DNA from: Paenochrobactrum glaciei
GTDB lineage: Bacteria > Pseudomonadota > Alphaproteobacteria > Rhizobiales > Rhizobiaceae
Length of the DNA stretch: 64,000 nt
Assembly: GCF_039522165.1 (NCBI RefSeq)
Contig: NZ_BAAADE010000002.1
Coordinates: forward strand, 496,001 to 560,000
Direction of reading: 5' to 3'
The notes under the pieces are model-generated. The model saw nothing but the letters and a program-made list of their open reading frames with translations, searched no databases and was not told where the DNA came from. Shown here in pieces: positions 17,535 to 26,953 of this stretch (positions are counted from its first letter, which is position 1; the number at the start of each line of letters is the position of its first letter). A program made the translations under genes and the position numbers.

Positions 17535-17563
17535 AAAATGGCCGCGTAAGCGGCCATTTTTTT
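17535..17563 (+). terminator. aspS terminator
   Basis: Perfect 9-bp stem AATGGCCGC/GCGGCCATT with GTAA loop (17537-17558) followed by a T run. Confidence 0.88.
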
Positions 17564-17582
17564 ATGAATAATATTTAGATTA

Positions 17583-17616
17583 AAAAAACCTCCGCTTAAG
17601 AAAGCGGAGGTTTTTG
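17583..17616 (-). terminator. terminator of the exported-protein gene
   Basis: Stem AACCTCCGCTT/AAGCGGAGGTT with a 4-nt loop. On the minus strand it is followed by a T run (17588-17582), just downstream of the stop at 17628. Confidence 0.85.
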
Positions 17617-17627
17617 TTTTTGACAGA

Positions 17628-18806
17628 TTAGTCGTTAGCCGAGATCGAAACTTTGAGAAGCTGGATGATCTTGGTCGGATCAATCGTTGCTGTTGCAACG
17701 AGGGAAGCGATCGAAACAGCTTTGTCCGGTGAAGCCTTCAGGGTGAAGGACTTTGGATCGTCAAAGTATTTTTCTGCTGCAACTTTTACGCTTTCAGCAA
17801 ATTCAGGATTGTTCAGCTGCATAGCCATCAAAGGCACGAGCATCTTAGCCTGTTCGCGCAGCATCTGCGGTTCAGTGCCCTGCTGCTGTGCGTAGAAGTC
17901 AAACAATTTGTTAGTCAGCGACTGGTCTTCAAAGCGGATGGTAAGGTCTTTGATGGTCAGCTGTTCGGCAAGGCCGAGCAGGGCAAGGCCGCTTGCTGCA
18001 TCATCAGTACCGGCTTCCAGCATTGTTTCCTGTGTTTTCTGCACAGCTTCAACAAATGCCAGATCATAGCCGCCGATTTCACTGGTCAGGGACAGCTTAC
18101 CGAGGTCTTTGATGTCTGCATCAAATTTGTCGAGAGTAGCAACGCCGGTTTCCGGCAACCATGTACCATTGGAAGCAATCGTTGCATTCAGCTCATTCAT
18201 GCCGAAATCAGGCATGCTGCTGTCTTTTTCGATGTTTTCCAAGTTCATGTGAATGCGGCCGACATTCCAGCTATAGTCGATCTTTTTGCCGTCTTTGTTG
18301 CTGAAAGTGGCCTCAATGCCTTCCATCAGCAGGCTTACATCATCTTCACCGATGATTTCGAGCTTTTTGATGTGGGCTGTGTCATAGAATGACATTTTGT
18401 CGAGAGCGGATTTTGCATTTTCAGCAGGCACGGTGAAACCGGTTGAGCTGACACCTTCGATAACCAGTTTGCCGGTTTTCTTGCCTTCGTCCTGCAGGTC
18501 AGCAGACATGTCAGGAATAATCAGCTCGCCAATGCGGTAGCCGCCATCTTTGGTTTCTTCGACATTCTTCAAAGTGACATCGCCAACTTCGAAAGTTTCA
18601 TCCGGCAGGGCGGTCATGGCAACTTTAACGCCGCGCAGCTGCACAGCCGAAGCATCGCCTTCAGCAGCGGTGTAGCTGATTTCCGCGCCTTGCTTGGAGT
18701 AAAGGGATTTGATGCGTTCAGCGACAGCATTTGCATCCAGTGCAAATGCCGACGTGCTCATCAGCAATGAAGCCGCAGTGGCTGAAATAAAATATTTCAT
18801 TTTCAT
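17628..18806 (-). CDS. exported protein of unknown function
   Basis: The 392-residue product begins with a clear Sec signal peptide (MKMKYFISATAASLLMSTSAFA, cleavage probably after AFA), giving a soluble periplasmic protein. The mature part alternates short beta-rich segments and acidic residues (LRGVKVAMTALPDETFEVGDVTLKNVEE), and ends in a lysine-rich amphipathic region with FTLKASPDKAVSIASL. I do not recognise a named domain; a distant relation to AsmA- or YdgA-like periplasmic beta-repeat proteins is possible but not demonstrable by eye. Position upstream of and divergent from parC, with its own terminator, indicates a single-gene unit. A second in-frame ATG two codons later is an alternative start. 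Confidence 0.85.
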   Translation of the reverse strand: MKMKYFISATAASLLMSTSAFALDANAVAERIKSLYSKQGAEISYTAAEGDASAVQLRGVKVAMTALPDETFEVGDVTLKNVEETKDGGYRIGELIIPDMSADLQDEGKKTGKLVIEGVSSTGFTVPAENAKSALDKMSFYDTAHIKKLEIIGEDDVSLLMEGIEATFSNKDGKKIDYSWNVGRIHMNLENIEKDSSMPDFGMNELNATIASNGTWLPETGVATLDKFDADIKDLGKLSLTSEIGGYDLAFVEAVQKTQETMLEAGTDDAASGLALLGLAEQLTIKDLTIRFEDQSLTNKLFDFYAQQQGTEPQMLREQAKMLVPLMAMQLNNPEFAESVKVAAEKYFDDPKSFTLKASPDKAVSIASLVATATIDPTKIIQLLKVSISAND

Positions 18807-19029
18807 TTTTATTGACCTGTTAATATTGGAAGGATGTCAAAGTCAAATTGTTTGATAGTAACTTATTTACTTTTTTCCTACTCATAAATTAGGATGAGTT
18901 GTTAACTGTCGTGATTTTTGACAATTCCGGCCATAGAACATGAAGTTAGAAACAGATTTATGACTTTAAACTGTTGGCTTGATCGGTTCTTGACTTGCCG
19001 TCGAATCGCCTAATTGGTATTCATTTCAC

Positions 19030-21342
19030 ATGGGAAAAAGTTTGATTCCGCCTGGTGGCGGCGATAATCACATTGAGCCGGTTAATTTAAAATCAGCTCT
19101 GGAAGAGCGGTATCTCGCTTATGCACTGTCCACGATCATGCATCGTGCGCTGCCGGATGTGCGCGACGGTTTGAAACCCGTCCATCGGCGCATTATCCAC
19201 GCTATGCGCTTGCTGCGTCTCAATCCTGATCAGGCCTATGCAAAATGCGCCCGTATTGTCGGTGACGTGATGGGTAAATTCCATCCGCACGGTGATGCGT
19301 CGATTTATGATGCCTTGGTGCGTCTGGCGCAGGATTTTGCTGTGCGCTATCCGTTGGTGGACGGGCAGGGCAACTTCGGTAACATCGACGGCGATAATGC
19401 GGCGGCGATGCGTTATACCGAAGCGCGTATGACGGAAGTGGCAACACTTCTGATGGAAGGCATTCAGGAAAATGCCATCGACTTCCGCCCGACCTATAAT
19501 GAAGAAGATGAAGAGCCGATTGTTTTGCCCGGCGCTTTTCCAAATCTTCTGGCCAACGGCTCGTCCGGTATTGCTGTTGGTATGGCGACATCCATTCCGC
19601 CGCATAATGTGGCTGAGCTTTGCTCGTCGGCGCTTTATCTGATTAACCATCCTGATGCTTCTGTTGAAGATCTGATGACTACGCAAGAACAGTGGGAAGC
19701 GATCAAACAGGAAGCTGTGACTGATCCTGATGCTTTGCTGAAAACCAAAGTGCGCGGGCCGGATTTTCCGACCGGCGGTGTATTGGTTGAAACGCCAGAC
19801 AATATTCTGGAAGCCTATCGCACCGGACGCGGCGCCTTCCGCACCCGTGCGAAATGGGAAAAGGAAGAGGGTAATCGCGGCACTTGGGTGATTGTGGTTA
19901 CTGAAATTCCGTATCAGGTGCAAAAGTCGCGCTTGATTGAGAAGATCGCCGAACTTTTGATCGCCAAAAAGCTGCCGCTTCTTGACGATGTGCGCGATGA
20001 ATCTGCGGAAGATATCCGGCTTGTGCTGGAGCCTAAGAACCGCACGGTTGATCCGGAATTATTGATGGAATCACTGTTCAAGCTCACCGAGCTTGAAAGC
20101 CGGTTCTCGCTCAATCTCAACGTGCTGTCGCATGGTAAAGTGCCGAATGTGCTTTCTCTTGACGGTGTGCTGCGTGAGTGGCTTGAGCACCGCAAAGAGG
20201 TGCTGATCCGACGCTCAGAATATCGTAAAGCCGAGATTGAAAGACGCCTTGAAGTTTTGGGCGGCTATCTGGTCGCTTATCTCAATCTGGATGAAGTGAT
20301 CCGGATTATCCGCGAGGAAGATGAGCCGAAACAAGAGTTGATGCGCACTTTTGAGCTCAGCGATTTGCAGGCTGAATCGATCCTCAACATGCGGTTGCGC
20401 TCTTTACGCAAACTCGAAGAGTTTGAAATCCGTAAAGAACATGACGGCTTGTCAAAGGAGAAAAAAGAGATTGAAGAGCTGCTCGCTTCCGGCACCAAGC
20501 AATGGAAGAAGATCAGCAGCGAGATCAAAGCCGTTCGTGAGAAATATGGTCCTAAAACTCTGTTAGGGGCGCGCCGTACGCATTTTGCTGAAGCGCCAAG
20601 CCATGATCTGCAAGATATTCAGCAGGCGATGATCGAGAAAGAACCGGTCACCATTGTGGTTTCTGAAAAAGGCTGGTTGCGTGCAATGAAGGGGCATTTG
20701 CCGGATTTCAGCACGCTGGCTTTTAAGGAAGGTGACAAGCTGAAGCTGGCTTTCCATGCGGAAACGACAGACAAGATCTTGTTCTTCACCACTGGCGGTA
20801 AGTTCTACACGCTGGGTGCCAATACGCTGCCGGGTGGACGTGGTCACGGTGATCCGATCCGTATTCTGGTGGATATGGAAAATGATCAGGATATTCTGAC
20901 CGCTTTTGTGCATGATCCTTCGGCTAAATTGCTGCTGTCATCGCATTTGGGCTATGGTTTCATCATTCCTGAAAGCGATACGGTTGCTAATACCCGTAAG
21001 GGCAGACAGATTATGAATGTCAAAGCGCCGGATGAAGCAAAAATCTGCATGCGCGTTGAAGGCGATCATGTGGCTGTTATCGGTGAAAACCGCAAAATGG
21101 TGGTCTTCCCGATGAGCGAAATTCCGGAACTGACCCGCGGTAAGGGCGTTCGGTTGCAGCGCTATAAGGATGGCGGCGTATCCGACATTCGTGGCTTTGC
21201 GATGGATGCTGGTTTGTCATGGCAGGATTCTGCCGGACGTACCTTCACCCGCTCCAAGGAAGAGCTGCTTGAATGGATGGGCGCGCGTGCCACTGCCGGT
21301 CGTGTGGTGCCGAAAGGTTTCCCGCGTTCAGGCAAGTTCTGA
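19030..21342 (+). CDS. parC: DNA topoisomerase IV subunit A
   Basis: ParC cuts and rejoins DNA during chromosome decatenation. The N-terminal half has the topoisomerase IIA fold with HPHGDASIYDALVRLAQ and the catalytic tyrosine Y129 in AAMRYTEARM. A long coiled-coil tower (EEFEIRKEHDGLSKEKKEIEELL) and a C-terminal beta-pinwheel domain follow, with degenerate repeats (GGKFYTLGANTLPGGRGHGDP). At 770 residues and lacking a canonical GyrA box (QRRGGKG), it is ParC rather than GyrA; gyrA itself is at 60.4 kb. Residue 90, the position matching E. coli ParC Ser80, is alanine. Confidence 0.96.
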   Translation: MGKSLIPPGGGDNHIEPVNLKSALEERYLAYALSTIMHRALPDVRDGLKPVHRRIIHAMRLLRLNPDQAYAKCARIVGDVMGKFHPHGDASIYDALVRLAQDFAVRYPLVDGQGNFGNIDGDNAAAMRYTEARMTEVATLLMEGIQENAIDFRPTYNEEDEEPIVLPGAFPNLLANGSSGIAVGMATSIPPHNVAELCSSALYLINHPDASVEDLMTTQEQWEAIKQEAVTDPDALLKTKVRGPDFPTGGVLVETPDNILEAYRTGRGAFRTRAKWEKEEGNRGTWVIVVTEIPYQVQKSRLIEKIAELLIAKKLPLLDDVRDESAEDIRLVLEPKNRTVDPELLMESLFKLTELESRFSLNLNVLSHGKVPNVLSLDGVLREWLEHRKEVLIRRSEYRKAEIERRLEVLGGYLVAYLNLDEVIRIIREEDEPKQELMRTFELSDLQAESILNMRLRSLRKLEEFEIRKEHDGLSKEKKEIEELLASGTKQWKKISSEIKAVREKYGPKTLLGARRTHFAEAPSHDLQDIQQAMIEKEPVTIVVSEKGWLRAMKGHLPDFSTLAFKEGDKLKLAFHAETTDKILFFTTGGKFYTLGANTLPGGRGHGDPIRILVDMENDQDILTAFVHDPSAKLLLSSHLGYGFIIPESDTVANTRKGRQIMNVKAPDEAKICMRVEGDHVAVIGENRKMVVFPMSEIPELTRGKGVRLQRYKDGGVSDIRGFAMDAGLSWQDSAGRTFTRSKEELLEWMGARATAGRVVPKGFPRSGKF

Positions 21343-21362
21343 TCGGCTGGCAATAAAAATTG

Positions 21363-21398
21363 AAAAAGCGGGATATGGCGACATGTCCCGCTTTTTTT
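21363..21398. terminator. bidirectional terminator after parC
   Basis: AAAAAGCGGGA and TCCCGCTTTTT arms around a short loop, followed by more T. It lies between parC and the convergent transporter gene. Confidence 0.85.
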
Positions 21399-21408
21399 AT
21401 ATGTCTGC

Positions 21409-22305
21409 TCAGGCGAAGGCTTTTCGGCGAGCCCGATGTTTGCGCAATTGCCATGTGGAATGGCTGAGCAATGCAGTGATCATGATTGCGCCGCCTGTAA
21501 GCGTGGCGGTGCTTGGCACTTCCTGAAAGATCATCCAGACCCAGATCGGCGCTAAAATTGTCTCAAGCAGATAGAACATCGCAACTTCCGGCCCTGAGAG
21601 ATAGCGCGGGCCGGTGGCAAGACAGATGAAGGCAACGGGCAAAATCAGTGCGCCATCAAGTGCGATCCATTTGACATCATTGATCTGATAGCCGGTTTTC
21701 GTCACAACGAAATAGAGGGCGACCGCGCAGGGCAGGCAGGTGGCGATAATGGCGGCAAGCCCCATCTCTTTACTGGTGGTGCGGCTGATCGTAATGGCTG
21801 AGGCAAGGCAGGTGGTTGCCAGAAGAGCTACCATGTCGCCGAACCAGCCACCGGAAGAAACGCCATCACTGACGATAATCAGCACGCCGATAACCATAAA
21901 AAACATTGTAATAAAAGTGGCGCGGCTTGGGCGTTCTTTTAAAAATACCCAGCCTAAAATGGCCGAAACCATCGGGTTGAGCGCAAGGATGAAAACCAGA
22001 TTGGCGGTTGAGGTATTAAACACTGCGGTGACAAAACAAGTGGCGGAAAGGCCATAGAGCAGGGCAACGATAATGCCGGTTTTGCCGGGTATTAATGTTT
22101 GTTTTTTGCCGGTCAGCAATGACCAGACAGCCCAGATGACAAGGCTTGCGATAAAGGTGAGGCCTGCGCGCACCATAATGACCGACCATGCATTGCCGTC
22201 GGCCAGTTTGATCAGTGGAATATCAACCGTTAAAAATAAACCGCCTATCGCGGTGATGAGCAAACCTTTGACATGATTGCCACTCTTCTGAACTGAGCCA
22301 GACAA
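21409..22305 (-). CDS. EamA-family (DMT superfamily) transporter
   Basis: A 298-residue polytopic membrane protein with about ten hydrophobic helices arranged as two five-helix EamA repeats. Family signatures include the first helix GLLITAIGGLFLTVDIPLIKLA and the mid-protein NPMVSAILGWVFLKERPSRATFITMFFMVIGVLIIV, with its second-repeat counterpart FYLLETILAPIWVWMIFQEVPS. Such transporters export amino acids, nucleosides or other metabolites, but the substrate cannot be told from sequence. It is convergent with parC; the bpt gene on the same strand lies about 70 nt upstream. Confidence 0.92.
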   Translation of the reverse strand: MSGSVQKSGNHVKGLLITAIGGLFLTVDIPLIKLADGNAWSVIMVRAGLTFIASLVIWAVWSLLTGKKQTLIPGKTGIIVALLYGLSATCFVTAVFNTSTANLVFILALNPMVSAILGWVFLKERPSRATFITMFFMVIGVLIIVSDGVSSGGWFGDMVALLATTCLASAITISRTTSKEMGLAAIIATCLPCAVALYFVVTKTGYQINDVKWIALDGALILPVAFICLATGPRYLSGPEVAMFYLLETILAPIWVWMIFQEVPSTATLTGGAIMITALLSHSTWQLRKHRARRKAFA

Positions 22306-22375
22306 ATCTCCCCCTCATGTTTTTTTATGGGTCTTGCGCCCTTTGTTTTATGCGTTGGATCGCATGTTTTTTAAC

Positions 22376-23122
22376 TTATTCCACGCGCTCCCAGCCGCGC
22401 GGTCCTAATTGCTCCTGCGGGCGAAAACGGATTTTATATTCCATTTTACGTGAACCATTAACCCAATAACCGAGATAAACATGCGGCAGCCCATATTGGC
22501 GCGCACGCTGTAAATGGTCGAGGATCATATAAGTGCCAAGCGAGCGTGTGTGCAGCTCCGGTTTATAGAAGGAATAAACCATCGAAAGACCGTCGGTGAG
22601 CACATCGGTGAGGGCAACGGCAATCAGCTCGCCTTCACCTTTGCCGGTGATGAAACTGTCAGGGCCACGGCGGCGATATTCAATCACTTTGGTGTTCACA
22701 TGGGTGTCTTCCACCATCATGGTGTAATCTTGCACCGACATGCCGGACATGCCGCCATCGCGGTGGCGGGCTTCAAGATATTCATGAAATAAAGAATATT
22801 GATCGCTATTGCTAACAGCGCCATTAACAGTGCCAACCAGATCGCTGTTATTTTGCCATATACGCTTCATCGAACGGTTCATTTTGAACTCGTCGGTAAT
22901 AATGCGCACGGATACACAGGCCTGACAATTTTCACATACAGGGCGATAGGCAATATTTTGCGAGCGACGAAAGCCGCCTTGCGTCAGAAGATCATTGATC
23001 TCAGATGCTTTGGAGCCGGTTAAATGCGTAAAGACCTTACGCTCGACCTTATCTTCCAAATAAGGGCAAGGGGCGGGAGCCGTCAGAAAAAACTGCGGTG
23101 TGTTCTGGATATGCTGGGTCAT
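22376..23122 (-). CDS. bpt: aspartate/glutamate leucyltransferase (Bpt/Ate family)
   Basis: This aminoacyl-tRNA-protein transferase adds Leu (Bpt) or Arg (Ate) to the N-terminus of proteins, marking them for ClpS/ClpAP degradation. The 248-residue protein has the N-terminal cysteine motif RPVCENCQACVSVRI, the FKMNRSMKRI block and the C-terminal VYLGYWVNGSRKMEYKIRFRP signature. Alphaproteobacterial members are usually annotated arginyltransferase, but biochemical work on bacterial Bpt showed leucyl transfer to Asp/Glu, so the donor remains open. It lies downstream of an RDD protein and hemB on the same strand. Confidence 0.94.
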   Translation of the reverse strand: MTQHIQNTPQFFLTAPAPCPYLEDKVERKVFTHLTGSKASEINDLLTQGGFRRSQNIAYRPVCENCQACVSVRIITDEFKMNRSMKRIWQNNSDLVGTVNGAVSNSDQYSLFHEYLEARHRDGGMSGMSVQDYTMMVEDTHVNTKVIEYRRRGPDSFITGKGEGELIAVALTDVLTDGLSMVYSFYKPELHTRSLGTYMILDHLQRARQYGLPHVYLGYWVNGSRKMEYKIRFRPQEQLGPRGWERVE

Positions 23123-23333
23123 GCATTAACCGTGATAAATGCCAGGACTGAAATCATCATGGTCGCCTGTTCTTAAGATAAGTTCACCCTAATTTATTAT
23201 TATATTATAATAAGATATGCGGATTCGTTGATGCTCATGCTCCGCATGCACTCATGTGCTTAGAATGATACGACTATTTAAAAGGTCAAGTAGGAATTAT
23301 TGCTTAGGCTTTTGCAATATGCGTTTATTGCCT

Positions 23334-23816
23334 TTAACGCAGACCTAACCTGTCGGAACGGACAACCACTGTGCCAAGCAAAAGATCGTGCAAAGTGCGT
23401 TTGCGATCAAGAAACAGGGTGGCAAACAGAATCAGTGGCGTCAGAACGGTATTGAGTGCCCAGAACAAAACGCTATGCACGATAGCCAGCATGCCGTCAA
23501 CGCGCTGACCATCAAGGCGCATCAGGCGGATATTCATGGCGCGCATGCCAAGAGTTGCCTGCTGCTGACCGCCCATCGTATAAGCGATATAGCTCAGTGC
23601 AACCAGCGGGAAGATGATGGCGTAAAGCATCCAGCCAAGGCCGAGTGTTAACACACCCAAAATGGCAATGATGATTGCAGCCGGAATGGTAAGCATGAAA
23701 ATAATGGCATAATCGATCAGAAAAGCGAAAATTCTGCGCGTACGCACGCCGTCGAATAAAGCGTAATTCGTCAGCTGTGTATCCTGCATGTCATTTCTGT
23801 ATGTCTGGTAAGACAT
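23334..23816 (-). CDS. RDD-family membrane protein
   Basis: A 160-residue protein with the RDD domain: the Arg and Asp signature in RTRRIFAFLIDYAIIFML, a second hydrophobic pair (LGVLTLGLGWMLYAIIFPLVALSYIAY), then TLGMRAMNIRLMRLDG and DRKRTLHDLLLGTVVV. RDD proteins are small multi-pass inner-membrane proteins of mostly unknown role; some act as Na+/H+ antiporters. The start at 23816 (MSYQTYRND) is preferred; the frame extends 36 codons upstream to 23924 without matching the family. It follows hemB by 116 nt on the same strand, so they may be co-transcribed. Confidence 0.88.
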   Translation of the reverse strand: MSYQTYRNDMQDTQLTNYALFDGVRTRRIFAFLIDYAIIFMLTIPAAIIIAILGVLTLGLGWMLYAIIFPLVALSYIAYTMGGQQQATLGMRAMNIRLMRLDGQRVDGMLAIVHSVLFWALNTVLTPLILFATLFLDRKRTLHDLLLGTVVVRSDRLGLR

Positions 23817-23932
23817 TGGCCATCTCTCATTAAAAAACAGCCGCACCAAATCGTACGGCTGTTTAAAGATGGTTTGTTTATGTGCCTTTTTCAAGGGAAG
23901 CAGTAAAAGTGCGGTTTTATTCACGCATCCGA

Positions 23933-24988
23933 TTATTTGCCGATATGCCAGCCCTGATGAATTTTCTCAGCAGCTTCAAAGGCATAATAGGTCAAAATAC
24001 CGTCGCAGCCTGCACGTTTAAAAGCCATCAGGCTTTCCATCATGGCTGCTTCTTCATTGATCCAGCCATTGCGGCCTGCGGCTTTGATCATCGAATATTC
24101 GCCGGATACCTGATAGGCAAAAGTCGGCACATGGAATGTGCTTTTCAGACGATGGATGATGTCGAGATATGGCAGACCCGGCTTGACCATCAGCATATCT
24201 GCGCCTTCCATCAGATCCTGCTCGGCTTCGCGCACGGCTTCGTCGGTGTTGGCCGGTGAAATGTAATAGGTTTTCTTATCACCCTTCAAAAGGCCAAGCG
24301 TGCCGATCGCATCACGATATGGGCCATAGAAAGCGGAGGCGAATTTGGTGGCATAAGACAGGATTGGAATATCCTGAAAACCGTTGGCATCAAGCGCATC
24401 ACGGATAAGACCGATACGGCCATCCATCATATCGGAAGGGGCGATAATGTCCGTGCCGGCTTCAGCCTGCGCCAGTGCGCCGCGCACAATCATTTCCGCC
24501 GATTCATCATTGACGATAATACCGTCGCGCAAGATACCGTCGTGACCATGAGTGGTGAAGGGATCAAGAGCTGCATCGGTGATGATGCCCAGTTCCGGCA
24601 CTTCTTTTTTAATCGCACGGATGGCGCGGTTAATCAGATTGTCCGGATCAGCTATATAGCTGCCATCGTCTGATTTAACATCGGCGCTTTCACGCGGAAA
24701 AGGAGCAATGGCCGGAATACCAAGTTTGGCTGCTTTTTCTGCCATGCGTACGGCCATATCTACAGAATAGCGCGAAACGCCCGGCATGGCTTCAATCGGT
24801 TCTTCAACCTTTTCGCCGCCGGTGAGGAAAAAAGGCAAAATCAGATCATCGACCGACAGATGATTTTCCTGCACCATACGACGCGACCAGCCGGTTTTAC
24901 GCATACGGCGCAAACGGCGGCCTTGCGTGGTCTCATCAATGGCTTGGGTGGTTGCGGATGGTGTCTTCATGGAAGCGGGTTTAGTCAT
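23933..24988 (-). CDS. hemB: delta-aminolevulinic acid dehydratase (porphobilinogen synthase)
   Basis: This enzyme joins two 5-aminolevulinate molecules to porphobilinogen in haem synthesis. The 351-residue TIM-barrel protein has both active-site lysines: the first in SYATKFASAFYGPYRDA and the Schiff-base lysine in MLMVKPGLPYLDI. The segment APSDMMDGRIGLIRDAL is also conserved. At the position of the catalytic zinc cysteines, the sequence ITDAALDPFTTHGHDGIL has Asp/Ala instead, consistent with the Mg-dependent class seen in alphaproteobacteria. About 30 residues at the N-terminus are poorly conserved. Confidence 0.97.
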   Translation of the reverse strand: MTKPASMKTPSATTQAIDETTQGRRLRRMRKTGWSRRMVQENHLSVDDLILPFFLTGGEKVEEPIEAMPGVSRYSVDMAVRMAEKAAKLGIPAIAPFPRESADVKSDDGSYIADPDNLINRAIRAIKKEVPELGIITDAALDPFTTHGHDGILRDGIIVNDESAEMIVRGALAQAEAGTDIIAPSDMMDGRIGLIRDALDANGFQDIPILSYATKFASAFYGPYRDAIGTLGLLKGDKKTYYISPANTDEAVREAEQDLMEGADMLMVKPGLPYLDIIHRLKSTFHVPTFAYQVSGEYSMIKAAGRNGWINEEAAMMESLMAFKRAGCDGILTYYAFEAAEKIHQGWHIGK

Positions 24989-25231
24989 TATCGGTCCCCC
25001 TGTAGATGATGGGATACAATGTCAAACTGCTGCAAAAATCATTTGCGAGGTCATTTTGGCGTGAAAAAACAATAAAAAGAACCGGCCAAATTCTTGAAGA
25101 AGAGCGAGTCCGGTTCAATTGCCCCTTGCTTATCATGGGAAAACTGCATTATCCAAGAATAATATTTTTAGCGGCATTGGCACAGTAAAGTTTGCTTTTT
25201 ACTCCCGCAGTTTAAATCATGAGAGGAAGAA

Positions 25232-26278
25232 ATGCAGATTAACTTTGGCGCAGATGATCAAATCCTCTTTGAACAGCACGGAACAATCGGACTGATCCGG
25301 TTAACGCGACCTAAATCGCTGAACGCGCTTACCCATGAAATGATCAAAGCCATCCGACGCGCTTTGCAGGCGTGGAAAGATGATCAGTCTGTTACGGCTG
25401 TTTTGATTGAAGGCGAGGGGCGCGCTTTTTGTGCCGGCGGCGATGTGGTTGAGGTTTATCATCTTGGTCGTCAGGGCACATATGAATTTCAGATGTTTGC
25501 CGACGAATATAGCATGAATGCAGAGATTGCAGCTTTTCCGAAGCCTTATATCTCGCTGCTGGACGGCATTACGATGGGCGGTGGCGCTGGTGTTTCTGTG
25601 CATGGCACACACCGCATTGTGACGGAAAACACTAAATTTGCGATGCCTGAATCAGCAATCGGCTTTTTCACCGATGTGGGGGCGAGTGCATTTTTGCCGC
25701 CGTTGGAAGGGCATTTTGGCACTTATCTGGCCTTAACCGGTAATATCATCCTCTGGGGCGATTGCTTGCAAAGCGGCATCGCCACCCATGCGATGAAAAG
25801 CGAGCAGGTGGCGGAGTTCCGCCGTGTGTTGTTTGCTACCGGTGATATTGATCAGGCATTGGTGCATCTTGAATATCCGGATTTTGAAACATCTGTTGAT
25901 GATCGTGCACTCATTGCTGATTGTTTTGGCCATGATACTTTGGCGGCTTGTTTGTCGGCTTTGAAAGATGCAGCCACGACAAGCTCATTTGCTGCCAGCG
26001 CTTTGGACGTACTTGCCAAGCGTTCGCCAACCAGTGTGGCGGTTATTTTTGAACAAATGAAACGGGCAAAGTCGCTTTCATTCAAAGAGCGTATGCAGAT
26101 GGAATATCGCCTTGCTTGCAATATGATCGAAAAGCCTGATTTTTATGAAGGTGTGCGGGCAGCATTGGTTGAAAAAGGTACGCAGCCAGTTTGGACACCT
26201 GCAAACCTTGATGATGTGAGCCCCGACATGGTCAGCCATTATTTTTCACCCTTGAGCCACGGGGAACTTGAGCTTTGA
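25232..26278 (+). CDS. enoyl-CoA hydratase/isomerase family, 3-hydroxyisobutyryl-CoA hydrolase-like
   Basis: The 348-residue crotonase-fold protein has the oxyanion-hole region GRAFCAGGDVVEVY and GITMGGGAGVSVHG. MPESAIGFFTDVGASAFLPPLEG follows, in which the Glu and Asp match the 3-hydroxyisobutyryl-CoA hydrolase (HIBCH) subgroup rather than simple hydratases. HIBCH frees 3-hydroxyisobutyrate in valine breakdown. No other valine-catabolism genes are adjacent, so the substrate is inferred from subfamily motifs. A good AGAGGAAG ribosome-binding site precedes the ATG. Its TGA overlaps the start of the next gene. Confidence 0.9.
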   Translation: MQINFGADDQILFEQHGTIGLIRLTRPKSLNALTHEMIKAIRRALQAWKDDQSVTAVLIEGEGRAFCAGGDVVEVYHLGRQGTYEFQMFADEYSMNAEIAAFPKPYISLLDGITMGGGAGVSVHGTHRIVTENTKFAMPESAIGFFTDVGASAFLPPLEGHFGTYLALTGNIILWGDCLQSGIATHAMKSEQVAEFRRVLFATGDIDQALVHLEYPDFETSVDDRALIADCFGHDTLAACLSALKDAATTSSFAASALDVLAKRSPTSVAVIFEQMKRAKSLSFKERMQMEYRLACNMIEKPDFYEGVRAALVEKGTQPVWTPANLDDVSPDMVSHYFSPLSHGELEL

Positions 26279-26712
26279 TGCACGAAGAAACATTGCGCCA
26301 GAGTTTGCGCCCGACAATGGCTGAAACAGGCTTGCTTTGGTTCATCCGTCTGCTGGCAATATATTCAATTGCGTGCGGTCTTTATTACTGGGTGCGCTTG
26401 ATCGGTGTTTATCCGGGGCTGTTATGGCGCTTTGATCTGATGCCATGGCAATGGCAGACCGCTTTTGTTGGTCTTGCAATTTTGTTTCCGGTGGCTGCAA
26501 CGGGGCTGTGGTTGCGCGCGGCCTGGGGACCGGTGATCTGGTTTGTCGCTGCAAGCATAGAAATCGGCATTTATAGTTATTGGGCGCGGATGTTTGAATA
26601 CAGGCCGGAGATCGTTGCTGTTAATGTTGCCTGTATTTTGCTTTATATTGTTTTACGTGGCATTTTGTTCTGGCAAAAAAGACAGCAGAATAATTTCCGT
26701 TTTACCGATTAA
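26278..26712 (+). CDS. four-helix membrane protein, DUF6163-like
   Basis: A 144-residue integral membrane protein with four hydrophobic helices (about residues 20-45, 60-80, 84-105 and 113-135) and a polar, basic C-terminus. The LYYWVRLIGVYP motif and the spacing resemble a Hyphomicrobiales-specific family annotated DUF6163; this is from memory and not certain. The ATG at 26278 overlaps the upstream TGA (TGATG), so it is translationally coupled to the HIBCH-like gene; a TTG at 26275 is an alternative. Its function is unknown. Confidence 0.75.
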   Translation: MHEETLRQSLRPTMAETGLLWFIRLLAIYSIACGLYYWVRLIGVYPGLLWRFDLMPWQWQTAFVGLAILFPVAATGLWLRAAWGPVIWFVAASIEIGIYSYWARMFEYRPEIVAVNVACILLYIVLRGILFWQKRQQNNFRFTD

Positions 26713-26953
26713 GGTTGATCTACGCTAATGTGGTGTCACTATGTGTCAGATTTGCAACAAATTGCGGGCACATGAAGATAGAAGGCACCTGAGCGGGGTT
26801 TGCGCGTTGTTACTGCTTGAAACCTGCATGACAGACATTAATAAGCCATAAAATAAAGCCTAGCATAAAACCTGTGGTTTATACTTATATCTTGGCTAAA
26901 GTGGCGGGTCTGACAGGCTTTTAAAAGCTGCTGTGAGCTTCGGGAATTGAGCA

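Noticed and set aside
23170..23215. AT-rich palindrome (TTATTATTATATTATAATAA) upstream of bpt
   Set aside because: Imperfect and low complexity; no adjacent feature supports a function.
26740..26850. 36-codon ORF starting MCQIC before the L,D-transpeptidase gene
   Set aside because: No ribosome-binding site and no support beyond a single Cys-x-x-Cys.
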